Source of the DNA: Anaspis maculata
Taxonomy: Eukaryota; Arthropoda; Insecta; Coleoptera; Scraptiidae
NCBI GenBank assembly: GCA_949128115.1
Contig: OX421962.1
Coordinates: forward strand, 97,700,935-97,764,934
DNA length: 64,000 nt
Direction of reading: 5' to 3'
Shown: positions 47,301 to 55,860 of the stretch, piece after piece
How the letters are laid out: each line of letters starts with the position of its first letter
Numbering within the stretch: the first letter of the stretch is position 1
The notes under the pieces: model-generated
What the model saw: only the letters and a program-made list of their open reading frames with translations
The model's database searches: none
What the model was told of the DNA's origin: nothing
Position numbers and translations under genes: made by a program

Positions 47301-49719
47301 ATGAGAAATAACTTAGTAAGTGGCTTTGTACAAGTGCTATAATCTTGTAGATTTAACCTTCTGTTGTAAAAGTACTAAAGTAGTTCAGAAAATTATAAGG
47401 AGTGTTGGGATTGAAGTGGTTTTGCACAGCACTGTAATCAGTGTGAAGCTTTGAATAAGCGTTACGTTGTAAAAGTAATGTGAAAGTAGTTTAGGAAATT
47501 GCAAGGTGTATTTGTATTGAACAGACCCTGGATTGAGTATTTGTATATTACTACAATGAATCTTTTCTAATATTCCAGGAGATGATATCAAACCTTGCCC
47601 TAGATGCCAGGTGTTGATAGTAAAAATGGATGATGGTTCTTGCAATCACATGATGTGTGCCGTATGTGGCGCCGAATTTTGTTGGCTGTGCATGAAGGAG
47701 ATCAGTGATCTTCATTATTTAAGGTTAGTTATTGCTGCATTTTTGTATATTTTAGTTATTTGCTTTCTATTTGCAACTGAGATGGGAGCACAGCTGATAG
47801 CAGCCAGCCTGCTACCTTCAGTAACCTGTACAAGGGCGTTATGAAATATCGCGAAAGCTTGCTGTTGTCAGTGAAGCCAAGATTTTGTTGCTTGGAGCAA
47901 TCATGTCATGCCACTAAAAAACAAACAACAACAGTGTTGCTTTTTAATTTTTATTCACAACTCAATGAAAATTGTAACTTGATCCCAGCACTTGATTGAC
48001 AGCGTTCCCCCATGCAAGCCCGTCCCTTTTTAACTTCAGCAACCTCCATACCCCGGATCTCCACTGGCTCACCTGATTAATTTGTGTATGGTTATACGTC
48101 TTCGAAAAATCCATGTCCAGAACATTTGACTGCCTTGTGTGTCTCTGATGACATACCAATAATAACTCGCTAACTTACGGTAGAGTCGGCAACAACACCA
48201 TACAACGCCGCAATTTTCCTTCCCTCACGTAGAACCCCTATTTCATTTCTCACTCGACTTCACAGATATTCTCACTGAGTTTCACCGTCAAGGTTAATAT
48301 GATGTTACTTTAACTCGCTGTTTTAATGAATTTTAACTACTCCGCAACAGAACGTGAATGTCTGGCAGTGATTTTAAGCATCGAGTCTCTTCGCCGATGT
48401 GTAAATTTCGCCTGTTCAACAGCTAGTTAACTAACATTTTGATATCTTTGTTAGTGGAATGTATGTGGTTTTGTTTCTAAAATCCTGTTTCCCTTCAGTG
48501 TTAACAATAATAATAATTAACATCTCTTCTACCATTCTATCAAGTAAATTCATCCACTTGCTTCACCTTTCCATCTTGCTATTAAAGGCAACCACAGGCA
48601 ACCACTTTTCTTACCCACCCCGTTGAGTGAAAATATGTGTACAAAAAGGCGCCACAAGGTAACCTCTTGTCATAGGCCGGTAGATGACGCCACGCTATAT
48701 GCAACTTCTGAAACCAGCTTTGCAGCGGATCGTTTCCGGATATAAATAGTGAACTACTGGAAGCACTTTGTCTTGGTGTCAGTTTGTCCTTCATTTTTGA
48801 AAAATTCTTCAGGATAAGGCCGCAGTTCTCACCTCACTTACTAAAATCGTTATAGGGACAATTTTTTCGAACTCTCAAGGTTGAATAAGAGCATGACCCC
48901 TTGAAAAAAAAAACACTTGAAAACTTTCTACTTAATGTTCATACTTCTGTTCATAAAAAATACAATTTTTCTTCTCGGTGGCTTACTATCTCATATTTTC
49001 CAAACGTTCAGCTAATCGACACCTGTTGCATTTGAGGACGATCGGTGAACTAGGAACACTTCGTAACAACAAATGTGTACATCTTCAAGTTTCATTCAAT
49101 TTGGTGGGAGAGCTCTAAAAAAAATCCAGCCTCGCTTATGAATTCAGGATGCTATGGGACGGCTCCTCCGCGATTCATACGGGTTTGTGGTTTATCCACG
49201 AGTTGGAGTCTCCAACGCTGATATCGAGTTCATTTGAAAATCTCTCATCTGTTTCGGCTTGTTGTAAATGATTTCTGCTAACATAGAATTCAAGATCAAA
49301 CTTGAGGTCCTCAACCGTCAATTTTGCATCGCCCTTGTAAATCGGCAAGTCACTCGCATTCTCCTTCATAGTATCGCATGCCCTGCCTCATACACTCGTT
49401 TGTAAGATAATAATTTTTTTTTCAGTCCTTCCGGCTGTACCTTTTGGGGAAAGAAACCATGGTCGAGAAAGAAGAAGATTCTGTGGCAGTTGGGAACGTT
49501 AGTTGGCGCTCCTGTTGGAATCGCCCTGGTAGCGGGAATCACGGTTCCGGCCATGATAATAGGTATATTTCCCAGTCGTTATCTGCTCAGTTTCGTCCTA
49601 ATGAAATGATTGTTATTTCAGGAATTCCAGTATGGGTTGGCCGGAAACTGTATACGCGTTACAAGACTGCCAATAAACACAAGCGGAACGCTGCTATCGT
49701 GGGAGGCGTCGTCGCATCG
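32145..49719 (+). CDS. RNF19: RNF19A/RNF19B-like RBR E3 ubiquitin ligase, spliced, 3' end beyond window
   Basis: Eight exons join in frame: 32145-32367, 39823-39950, 44734-44926, 46482-46596, 46685-46875, 47579-47723, 49426-49562 and 49622-49719, giving about 410 residues. Seen: every intron is GT-AG and every phase matches. Domain order is a basic Gly/Ser-rich N-terminus (1-117), RING1 (about 126-180), IBR (about 215-267), RING2 (about 288-318) and a hydrophobic segment (about 350-375). Known: RBR ligases receive ubiquitin from an E2 bound at RING1, form a thioester on a RING2 cysteine, then pass it to substrate. Vertebrate RNF19A (dorfin) and RNF19B carry two membrane segments after RING2. 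Here only the first is present, so the gene continues beyond 49719. The spacing from N-terminus to RING1 resembles the vertebrate proteins. Introns range from 59 bp to 7.5 kb and are full of mobile elements. Confidence 0.93.
32755..32855. mobile_element. About 100-bp palindromic MITE in intron 1
   Basis: GGGTGAGTTCGGCATGACG and CATGCCGAACTCACCC are inverted ends; ACGTGAAGATGACTTCATAATGACTTTTCACGT forms the loop side. The quoted loop is described by position 32791-32822. Confidence 0.75.
33056..33240 (+). mobile_element. tRNA-derived SINE, copy 2, in intron 1
   Basis: The A box TGGCCGAGTGG (33062-33072) and B box GGTTCGAATCC (33115-33125) keep the same 53-base spacing as copy 1, followed by the same body and a poly-A tail. 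It is closer to a consensus A box than copy 1. Inserted sense in the RNF19-like intron 1. Confidence 0.9.
33553..33907. mobile_element. 355-bp foldback element in intron 1
   Basis: TTCCAATATACGCTCAATTA is mirrored near 33888-33907. The arms continue with ACGTAGGTTGGTGTAGGTC / GACCTACACCAACCTACGT and CAACCAATGGATA / TATCCATTGGTTG. The middle frame is not conserved coding sequence. Confidence 0.85.
34587..34703. mobile_element. 117-bp palindromic MITE in intron 1
   Basis: TATAGGCTGTCTGATTTCTA and TAGAAATCAGACAGCCTATA are perfect inverted ends, consistent with a TA target. The loop holds a CCGATCGCGG core. Confidence 0.85.
35007..35532 (+). mobile_element. Solo LTR with GTAT target duplication, intron 1
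   Basis: Begins TGTTACG, ends CGTAACA, and is flanked by GTAT at 35003-35006 and 35533-35536. A 4-bp duplication fits LTR retrotransposons such as the Ty3/Gypsy group; TG..CA ends are standard. A TATATAA box at about 35211-35217 could be the LTR promoter. No gag/pol is present, so this is a recombination product. Relatives: 4329-4503, 11115-11189 and 24949-26173. Confidence 0.88.
35581..36130. mobile_element. 550-bp foldback element, nested, in intron 1
   Basis: Outer arms pair AAACCAAATTGAGTTTCCAC (35599) with 36100-36115, and AGTAGTTTTCAATGTCAAAG with its complement near 36045. An inner pair GGCTCGATACCAA / TTGGTATCGAGCC spans 35837-35968, so a second small element sits at the centre. Confidence 0.82.
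36948..37385 (+). mobile_element. Possible tRNA-derived SINE, degenerate
   Basis: GGAGCTGTGGCTCAATGGGT resembles a tRNA 5' half with an A box, but the expected B box position (GGGACTCTGATGC) is degraded. GC-richer sequence continues to about 37380. The 212-codon frame on the minus strand over this region has no domain and is probably fortuitous. Confidence 0.35.
38148..38492 (-). mobile_element. tRNA-derived SINE (second family), intron 1
   Basis: On the minus strand the head has an A-box-like TGGTAGTTGG (38468-38477) and a B box GGTTCGATTTCC (38427-38438). A body of about 270 bp and a poly-A end (T run at about 38147-38158 on +) follow. The head-body-tail order is typical of a SINE; it differs in sequence from the 30-kb and 33-kb SINEs. 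Confidence 0.75.
38493..39822. other. Intron 1, remainder; nothing recognised
   Basis: The frame at 38971-39237 has no recognised domain. The pyrimidine tract at 39806-39820 belongs to the exon 2 acceptor. Confidence 0.4.
39823..39950 (+). CDS. RNF19: RNF19-like coding exon 2, linker before RING1
   Basis: The acceptor TTTTCTGCAG ends at 39822 and the donor GTGATG begins at 39951. Two bases complete the Gly codon split from the previous exon, and the exon ends in phase 0, matching the RING1 exon. It encodes about 43 residues starting [10 protein letters not shown] and ending in a Ser/Thr-rich stretch ([12 protein letters not shown]). No domain is recognisable; it extends the polar N-terminal linker. 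The donor is weak (GTGATG), and an alternative transcript skipping this exon would break the frame. Support is from phase, open frame and protein-like composition. Confidence 0.7.
40221..41140. mobile_element. 920-bp foldback element in intron 2
   Basis: Inverted blocks: CGTGCAAATTTCAAAAGATA with 41122-41140, CGATGAAAAGCAA with TTGCTTTTCATCG, and GGCCAAATCCGATCAAAGCT (40511) with its complement near 40836-40855. The arms are somewhat diverged, suggesting age. Confidence 0.85.
41141..41266 (+). mobile_element. MITE copy 1, abutting the foldback
   Basis: Ends TTGCGGCCAAAATAAAGTGG / CACTTTAAAAAGTCCGCAA form imperfect inverted repeats. A nearly identical copy lies at 41518-41642 in opposite orientation. 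It starts immediately after the last paired base of the preceding foldback. Confidence 0.78.
41518..41642 (-). mobile_element. MITE copy 2, inverted relative to copy 1
   Basis: Contains the reverse complement of copy 1, for example CAGGATTCTGGCCTGAACGT matching 41200-41220. The two copies about 250 bp apart form a long stem by themselves. Confidence 0.78.
41643..44733. other. Intron 2, remainder; no gene confirmed
   Basis: The region 42640-42930 is open on both strands for 120 codons; the + frame is bounded by an AG (42660) and a GTAATT (42856). No family is recognised and it does not extend the RNF19-like reading frame, so I leave it uncalled. CAGTGTGGTTC at about 42415 may be one end of a decayed foldback. 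Confidence 0.35.
44734..44926 (+). CDS. RNF19: RNF19-like coding exon 3, RING1 domain
   Basis: The acceptor TTTTTCCAG ends at 44733 and the donor GTAATT starts at 44927. It encodes 64 residues with the RING1 zinc pattern: Cys-x2-Cys in MECTLC, then CGHRACLQC, then the final pair in SCPEC followed by SEPMHP. RING1 of RBR ligases docks the ubiquitin-loaded E2. The match to vertebrate RNF19 is strong from memory, including the lead-in [18 protein letters not shown]. The exon ends in phase 1 and splices to 46482. Confidence 0.93.
45190..45340 (+). pseudogene. Non-LTR reverse-transcriptase remnant, intron 3
   Basis: One + frame reads [13 protein letters not shown] at 45219-45257. This closely follows the non-LTR reverse-transcriptase signature F-V-D-L-E-K-A-Y-D-x-V-P-R that carries the first catalytic Asp; the first Asp is Ser here. 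Flanking residues are degraded. Only a fossil of the RT core, inserted sense in the RNF19-like gene. Confidence 0.5.
45595..45790 (-). mobile_element. tRNA-derived SINE (third family), intron 3
   Basis: The minus strand carries GGCCCCGTGGCGCAGGCGGT with an A box at 45764-45775 and a B box GGTTCGATTCC at 45722-45732. An AT-rich body (AAATAAACTCC segment) and a terminal A-rich tail near 45600 follow. The tRNA-like part lacks a paired acceptor stem, so it is a SINE head rather than a gene. Confidence 0.8.
45817..46063. mobile_element. 247-bp palindromic MITE, intron 3
   Basis: ATTCATATCCCACTTTTAAG and CTGAAAAGTGGGATATGAAT are inverted, followed inward by GCTAAAAGCGCTTTTAGTGC and AGGGGCATTTCTCATATTTT with their complements. 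It sits immediately beyond the head of the SINE at 45595-45790. Confidence 0.88.
46482..46596 (+). CDS. RNF19: RNF19-like coding exon 4, RING1-IBR linker
   Basis: The acceptor TTATGTTGCAG ends at 46481 and the donor GTGAGT starts at 46597. It encodes [18 protein letters not shown] and then RWCPAPDCG, the helical linker and the first cysteines of the IBR. It enters in phase 1 and leaves in phase 2; the next intron is only 88 bp. The sequence is highly conserved in the RNF19 family. Confidence 0.93.
46685..46875 (+). CDS. RNF19: RNF19-like coding exon 5, IBR domain
   Basis: The acceptor TTCTGTTGCAG ends at 46684 and the donor GTTAGT starts at 46876. It encodes the rest of the [21 protein letters not shown] and HPNQTC supply the remaining zinc ligands. 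It is followed by DAARAQRS and [10 protein letters not shown], a linker closely like the RNF19 linker before RING2. The IBR holds the RBR module in its regulated conformation. Phase 2 in, phase 1 out. Confidence 0.94.
46876..47578. other. Intron 5, with inverted repeat-B motif near 47145-47170
   Basis: CAACTGACCAGACCTC is the complement of the family B start motif GAGGTCTGGTCAGTTG. No other feature is seen. Confidence 0.5.
47579..47723 (+). CDS. RNF19: RNF19-like coding exon 6, catalytic RING2
   Basis: The acceptor TATTCCAG ends at 47578 and the donor GTTAGT starts at 47724. It encodes DDIKPCPRC, then [11 protein letters not shown] and [19 protein letters not shown]. The Cys of GSCNHM (codon 47641-47643) is where RBR ligases carry the ubiquitin thioester, and the following His is also conserved; both are intact, so the enzyme looks active. 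Phase 1 in, phase 2 out. Confidence 0.95.
48655..49205 (+). repeat. Dispersed repeat family A, copy 3 (longest), intron 6
   Basis: Covers both blocks otherwise seen separately at 1075-1460 and 11500-11690: the GGCCGGTAGATGACGC start, CAGCTTTGCAGCGGATCG, CCGCAGTTCTCACCTC, GACGATCGGTG, GGGAGAGCTCTAAAAAAAAT and GGCTCCTCCGCGATTCA. Ends before the exon 7 acceptor. Confidence 0.72.
49426..49562 (+). CDS. RNF19: RNF19-like coding exon 7, first membrane segment
   Basis: The acceptor TTTTTTTTCAG ends at 49425 and the donor GTATAT starts at 49563. It encodes [18 protein letters not shown], a strongly basic stop-transfer-like stretch, then the hydrophobic [20 protein letters not shown] and TVPAMIIG. 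In vertebrate RNF19 proteins this is the first of two transmembrane helices that place the RBR module on ER-type membranes. Phase 2 in, phase 1 out. Confidence 0.93.
49622..49719 (+). CDS. RNF19: RNF19-like coding exon 8, inter-membrane loop (last exon in window)
   Basis: A 59-bp intron (49563-49621) precedes it. It encodes [13 protein letters not shown], then [16 protein letters not shown], and ends with donor GTAAGT at 49720 in phase 0. In the family the next residues form the second membrane helix. I could not find such an exon in 49720-64000 on the + strand, so either the intron exceeds 14.3 kb or the exon escaped reading by eye. Confidence 0.92.
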
Positions 49720-50843
49720 GTAAGTGATCGCCTGATTGTTGGAACTTTTACTTTTGTACAATTTCTCAGAGCTTTATGGATGGCAAGGATACGTAATTTG
49801 GACTAGTTAATTTGACAGCACGTCGTACGATTTTTAACTTACGAAAGCAACGCATAATTAATTCTCCGCGAATTTGTGTACGCAATATCAATCACTTTGT
49901 GAGAACCCCGTTGAATTATTACGTCATTTCAATCATGCTAATGAGGTTGTAGCTATGTGTGTCTACGTCTGTCTGTTTTGCTCTCATTTTGATTGATTGA
50001 CTGGAATTGTAGGAACGAGACGTGTGTTTTGAACCCACGTCCTGGTGTTCGCCTGAATCTTTAATGAGACACCTGCAGTAGGCTGAAGAAAGATACTCGA
50101 TTTACATAGCTACAGTTTTCTAGTTACCAAAATTTAAAAAAAAAACAATTCTTAATAGGAACCTAACAGAAGTATACTGATTATTCAGACTGAAAATGTG
50201 CCAGATGCTCTTTGAAAATATTCAAATTCGAACAGGATTGCACCACTTCTCACTTCTCACAATACGTGCACAAAGTCTCATAAGTAAAGCTTCAACTCTT
50301 TGGAATTTTCCATTGATTAACAGTGCCACAATTTTGATTTTCACAATACCCGGCAAATTAAAAAAAAAACAGTCATTTATACTGGCCGCGGTAGGTGTAG
50401 CAATACGGCGCTTGATGAAATGAGGTTGCTTTTTCCTCCCTCCCGTTGGTTTTCAACGCCCCTAGCCCTCTTCAAGAAATAAAAACAAAACAAAAATTCA
50501 ACACTTAGAAAGACAATTCAAGGTTGACGGTGCAAGAACTCCACATCAAACCACCATTTATTATCGCTATACCTATCGTAAAGAAACCATACAACTCTAT
50601 TTTGAGTATTGACATCCCCTCTTCCAATGTCCATGTCATTCTTCCTAATTGAAAAGAAAAATTTCGTCGCATTACAAAAATCTATTTTCGATGAGTTTTT
50701 CATACAAGACAGTGATGGACTGACATGTTGTACATCGTTTCCGATAAATTCTCGTTCCATTTATAAAATATTTTTTTAAATATTGGTCTTTCTTGAGGAA
50801 CTACTGGCAGGCTAAAGAATAGAAGTGATCGATTTTGACTTCT
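49720..50843. other. Start of the large terminal intron; nothing recognised
   Basis: The consensus GTAAGT donor lies at 49720. No membrane-helix exon of the RNF19 type is seen downstream on this strand. Confidence 0.45.
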
Positions 50844-51082
50844 ACAGGGTGATTCAAAAGTGTCCGACCACCTTGAAGGTGCGTAATGTGGAGGTGCAGT
50901 AGAGTGCTGTAATGTTGTTAGAAAAATTCTGTCTTTTAATTTTGAAGTTGTGGAGGGACAAAAGTTGATCCTTTGATAGTTTCTATTTTCGTTGTTTCGA
51001 AAGATTTTAGTAAACTGTTCATGGAAAAATAATGAGTAGAAAAAATCAACCTCTGAATCTGTATTAAATTTTTGTTCTCTAT

Positions 51083-51220
51083 CCAGGGTGAGTCATGAAC
51101 TACAAAAATTTAGTTTTTCTGATAAACCAGGAGCAAAAGAATTCTAGGTTATGGGACCACTGTGACTGTTTGCATGTACTTCTAGAAAAAAAATCTCCAA
51201 GATTCATGACTCACCCTGTA
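51083..51220. mobile_element. Inner foldback, CAGGGTGAGTCATGA family
   Basis: CCAGGGTGAGTCATGAAC and GATTCATGACTCACCCTGTA are inverted ends bracketing about 100 bp. A relative lies at 52559-52733. Confidence 0.82.
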
Positions 51221-51240
51221 TATCAAACAGAAATTCATTA

Positions 51241-51364
51241 TACCGTGTGATCCAAACTACTCCGAACTGGGGTGGGCTGTGCCCTGGCGAAAAGCAGCTT
51301 CACATTCCGGAATTTGACTGTGTCACAGCTTACCCCAATTCGGAATAGTTTGGATCACACGGTA
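51241..51364. mobile_element. 124-bp palindromic MITE
   Basis: TACCGTGTGATCCAAACTAC and its near-complement GTTTGGATCACACGGTA are the ends, with GAACTGGGGT / ACCCCAATTC next. A fragment with CCAAACTACTCTGAACTGGG lies at about 32943-32962 in intron 1. Confidence 0.88.
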
Positions 51365-51513
51365 GATTCAGAGGTAGATTTTTTGTACTCCTTGCTTTTC
51401 CATAAACTGTTAACTAAAATCTTTTGAAACAACGAAAATAGAAGCAATCAAAGGACCAACTTTTGTCCCTTCATAACTTCAAAATCAAAAGACAGAATTT
51501 TTTACAACAGGTT

Positions 51514-52558
51514 TCCAACAGTCCTCCTTTATGAAACGGTCGGGCAGTTCCGATCCGCTACGCACAACTTCACTCGTTAACACTCAATCTGTCAAGCCCC
51601 GCTACACCCATTGCGCGTTGTTTCTACTGACTACCTTCGTCGCGGGGGAGGAGTGGCATCAACCTATACATGTGACATTTCCCCCTCCCCAAAAATGCTG
51701 TCCCGTCGTTTAAAGGGTTGTCACCCCAGAAATTTTTGGGAAAAATTGACTTTTTGAAACATTGAAAGAAATTAATCGAATTTTTATCAATAATAATAAT
51801 TATACTCGGCGCGTGATTGTGTTCCACACTGCGTTCGTTGCATTTCTGCGCACGCAAATTTAAAACAAATACTTATTTGCGAAACTGATTTACAAATTTA
51901 TGTGAAACCTTTCAAATAAATAAATAATTTATTGGTACATTTGAGGGGAAGGGCTTCTCTTCTTACTCGGGAGAAGCCACTCCAATGACGTGGATATTCT
52001 AGTCTAATCTCACCTAATTCTTTCTCGCGCTTGGCTTGAATGAAAAGACGGGATTTTGATCTTACCTTCGTTTGAAAATTAACGAAAGACCCGCGCTTCC
52101 ACCATGTCGCGTAGGGCTAAGGGCTTAGCCTAGATTGCGAGTTAGGGGTTAGTATTCCAGAGGTGGTTCAACTAGAGAGTCCAGTCATTCTTCTGGTGGT
52201 TTAATGTGAAACTGTTGCTCTTGTATCGTTCGCTATGAAGGAGGGGCTCATAGCCCCCCTTAAAAATGGATTTTTGCTTTCCATTTCCTAAACAAATCTA
52301 GGGACCTCTAAAGAATGTACAAAACGAAACTTCCTTTTTATCAAATACCGTAAGGCCCACTGTAGTGTACCGCGGCTACTATGCCTACATCTTCTGAAAA
52401 GCCCACAAATAAATCATAAAATTCTACTAGTTTTATTTTTGAAGTTATCAACTTCCAGTACATTATTTCGCAAGATTTCAGCAAATTGGTTCTAACAGCA
52501 TCTAAGTAATAAAATATGACTGATACAACCACTGATGTGTATTAAATTTCTATTTTCT
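51514..52558. other. No gene seen
   Basis: Short AT-rich tracts including AAATAAATAAATAA near 51915. Nothing coding is recognised. Confidence 0.35.
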
Positions 52559-52733
52559 ATACAGACCGAGTCATAAACCTTGGAAGTTCTTCTTCTCCAA
52601 AAATGCTTGCAAACGATTCTTTTGGCTCCTTACCTGATGTAGAGCAGAAGACATGACATGCTGTCTTGATTTGGTAAAATTTTGAATAAATTAGAAAAAT
52701 TGATTTTTTATAGTTTATGACTCACCCTTTATA
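52559..52733. mobile_element. 175-bp foldback related to 51083-51220
   Basis: ACAGACCGAGTCATAAACC on the left and TTTATGACTCACCCTTTA on the right resemble diverged CAGGGTGAGTCATGA ends. Confidence 0.6.
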
Positions 52734-55462
52734 ATGAATGAAAATCTTACACACCTAGCTGCAGGGTTGGTATGATTGTGTCCACTTGAAAAAGTCTGTC
52801 TACTTTGTCCAGAGAAACCTTCCAAGGGGCTGTTGGCTCCCTAGGGTGTATTTGAGGCAGACAAAGTAATCTCATGGACGCTCTGACCGTCTCACGTCTG
52901 ACTTTTGAAGCCTTTTTTGGGAATTCCGGAGGTAAATGGACACGACATAACTTTAGAAAATTCAAATTTAGGCTTTGGCCCTACTCATTTTTCATTTAAA
53001 TGATTTTTATACTTGCATTTATTATGAAGTTCAGAATTAGATCCCGACAGGGCTTTCCGTGCAGTTCATTGGCTCAAACAACGTTGAAGTGGGCAATGCT
53101 TTATTTTTATATTGCCAAGAACCATTCAATACCTAAGGAAGAATCATGACAATAATCATATTAAATTACGGCAACTAGTCTGGGGACATTAGAAGCGTAA
53201 GTCTAGACGTAACCCCCTGCCCTCTCCCGCCTCTTTTGGAGTGGTTCACCGGACTTAGGGCTTTTGATATATAGCCCTCGGAGGGTTTCGTAATCTTTTC
53301 AGAAACCGAGTCGCCTACCGCAGTGTAGCCGGAGCAAAGCGACCCCCGCATAACGTAACACCTGAACTTTTCCGAAGAGGCGGCGGTCGCGCGTCGTCCA
53401 ACTTATCGCTTCGTGCAATCTGTGTTATAAATTAACTTGCAGGGATGAGCACTGAGCGGGGCAGGCAGTTCGGCGGTCGATTTAAACTCTTCGGTTCGTC
53501 CCGAAAGAGAGACGGGGTAGCGAAAAACGCATCACAAAGTTGAGAATTTATAATTAGTTTTTGCGCGGCGCAGAACTTTTGCTCTTCGCCCGGCAACTTT
53601 GAAATTGAAAAATCAAGCGCTTATCGTCCATTAGCAACGGATTTCTATTGCACACGCGATTTCTAACATTGAAAGTGTGGAATTGTCGACTCGTACCCAA
53701 TCACGCCACCCAAGCCACAACAAAATTCTATTATGAATTCCGCAAATACCCGCTCTCTCTCTCTATTTCTCTGTCGATTTACTGATTGAAAATTCAATAG
53801 TTACGATATTGTGAAATGAATTGACGGAACTGATTAGACTTGTCAGAGTTTCAAAGTATTGTTGCCTGTACCACTGCCACTGTACCCAAATATCGCGCAA
53901 AATAAGCTTCGATTCTGGTTATTGGATTATTTATTGTTCGACATGTTGTTGGCTTGATGTTTTAGCAGTATTTCAATTTCTGATATGGCTTCCGAACAGT
54001 GAAAATGTTCTTGTGTGAAGCTTGAACAAAACGTCTTGTACCTCTAGCAGCAAGAGCGAATATGGCAAATAATTGAGTGTTATTGTAAATTGAAACGTTT
54101 CCAAAGTTACGGCAATAGGCAATATGCAAAGACAAAGCATAGTAAACTACGCGATATGATTTGTTCGGAATACAGAAAAATACGCTAGACTTCACCACTG
54201 CTCTCTCACCAGGCTACCCTCCTCTTTGTACGTTCGCAGTATTCACCTTATCACTTTAGCAGGCTCACAAATGCAGAGTAAACTCTTTTGCCTTGACGTA
54301 CTCAAAGCTTTTTCAATTACTCTCTGTGGTGAGAAAATTTGATTCCTACATCGTCTGACACTCACTAAACCGCATGCCACATGCGGTTGAAGCAATTTTA
54401 TTGAAAGAGACAGCCCTGACTCGAGGCACATTCAGCAAACTGATTGCTCTATCATTCTTGGATTTTCATTTTCAATCTTCAACAATGACAGAGCTCTTCC
54501 AGTCATTGAGGACACGCCGAGTACAATGATGTTTTCAAAGCGAATAAATCATGAATAAGAACCGTTAATTCAGTAACGAGCGTGATCGAGGTTTGTGTCA
54601 GTTGAATTCATCTTTAGTGACAACGGTCTAAAATTTGCCGGACGACAGAAATCAAGTTGATTTCAAAACATTGTGATCTGATATAATAGTAACAGTAACA
54701 ATAGTAGTAAATGTTACTGTTGTACCACATGACACTCCAGCCGCGTTTTCGCTTCTCACTCCGCCGTCTCGCCCCTAAAATTCGCGACCCTTATCGATCG
54801 CTGGGTGGCGGCGGTGAGCCATACATTAGTCGTATGTCCCAGGTACATGCATGGGGAACGATTCTCGCGCTTTTAGAGTACGACACGCCGGTTCGACCCG
54901 GAGGATATCGTCGATGATATCTGGGATAATTCTGGATGCAGTCTCCTTTCCCATATCGCCGTTTGATTCCTCGATGCAATCGTTGTGCTTTCTTCCCCTC
55001 CACTTTCTTTCCCTTTCCACCACATCTCTTCCAGCTGCTAACCCTTTCTGCGTGCCGCCTCCAGGTCAAATTTTATGCTACATGTGCATCCATTCCGCTG
55101 ACCCGGTGCGCAGAGGAACTCTCGGGATGCGGCTTGGTTCCATGGGAGTGAGACTGTGACGAGAGACCCGGTCGATAAGTGAAAGAGGAGGGCCATTCAG
55201 CCTTTTTTCTGCTTTTGTGTTGAACATTTAGGCATCAGCAGAGCTAGTACTAGGTCCCATCAGCGCGCACACGAACCGACACCATACACACACACACAAA
55301 GCAAAACCGATGATGTCGCCATAAATTTCAGCTTCTCGAAAGTGGGGCGTAGTGCTCCGTGGAAAAGTCGACGATGCATTATTCGCTTTGATTGCGACGT
55401 GACTCTCTTTATAACGAACATAGTAATGAAATCAGGGTGGAAAACTTGTTTTAACAGTACAC
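52734..55462. other. No confirmed gene; GC-richer block 54730-55150
   Basis: The block 54730-55150 is CpG-richer than its surroundings with overlapping frames on both strands. It contains a GGATATCGTCGATGATATC inverted repeat at about 54902-54921. It may be a retroelement fragment or a CpG island; no domain identifies it. Confidence 0.3.
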
Positions 55463-55860
55463 ATCTAGATAGATAGCTTTATTCTCCGTCACAGTTATGA
55501 GGAACGTTGAACATTTCGAAGATAATTGTACCTATAAGTATACAATATACCAAATTGAGCAATTGGGGTGTAAAAGGCCCATTGACACTCACAATCTTGG
55601 TCAAAAACATTTAGAGCTGTTACAATGACACATTAAAATCATGATTGGCTTGTATCAATGGTGTACGGTGCCGTATCCAGGAGGAGATTTTTGATTTTAT
55701 AGATCAACCTGGCGTGTGGGAGCTGATGAAAGTCTCCTGAGAGGGCATTGTATAACTTGAGGCCCCAGTACTTAAGCCCCTTGTTATTGTTCAATAATAA
55801 TAGCTTCGATGTAAATTTCGAATGTTGGAGATTGCATTTAGTCGGAAACGGTACCGAATT
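55463..55860 (-). mobile_element. Non-LTR retrotransposon 3' end (C-terminal ORF2 tail and 3' UTR)
   Basis: The minus strand from about 55857 encodes KCNLQHSKFTSK, then GLKYWGLKLYNAL, then LPHARLIYKIKNLLLD, and a stop at about 55640. The pattern R/K-F-T, G-x-K-Y-x-G-x-x-L-(Y/F)-N-x-L, then F/I-K-x-L-x-x-L is the C-terminal tail of Jockey/CR1-type ORF2 proteins after the reverse transcriptase. About 160 bp of 3' UTR follows, with AATAAA (minus, about 55477-55482) and a short TATC repeat at the end. The RT itself is not attached, so the copy is 5'-truncated. Confidence 0.65.

Larger units (their letters stand above)
50844..51513. mobile_element. Triply nested foldback elements
   Basis: Outer arms: CTGTCTTTTAATTTTGAAG (50932) with 51477-51495, and AACGAAAATAG pairs. 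The left end begins ACAGGGTGATTCAAAAGTGT, but the matching right end is missing, so it is truncated. Inside lie 51083-51220 and 51241-51364. Confidence 0.85.

Noticed and set aside
47962..48159. Possible reverse-transcriptase piece on the minus strand
   Set aside because: Superficial resemblance only; no catalytic signature.
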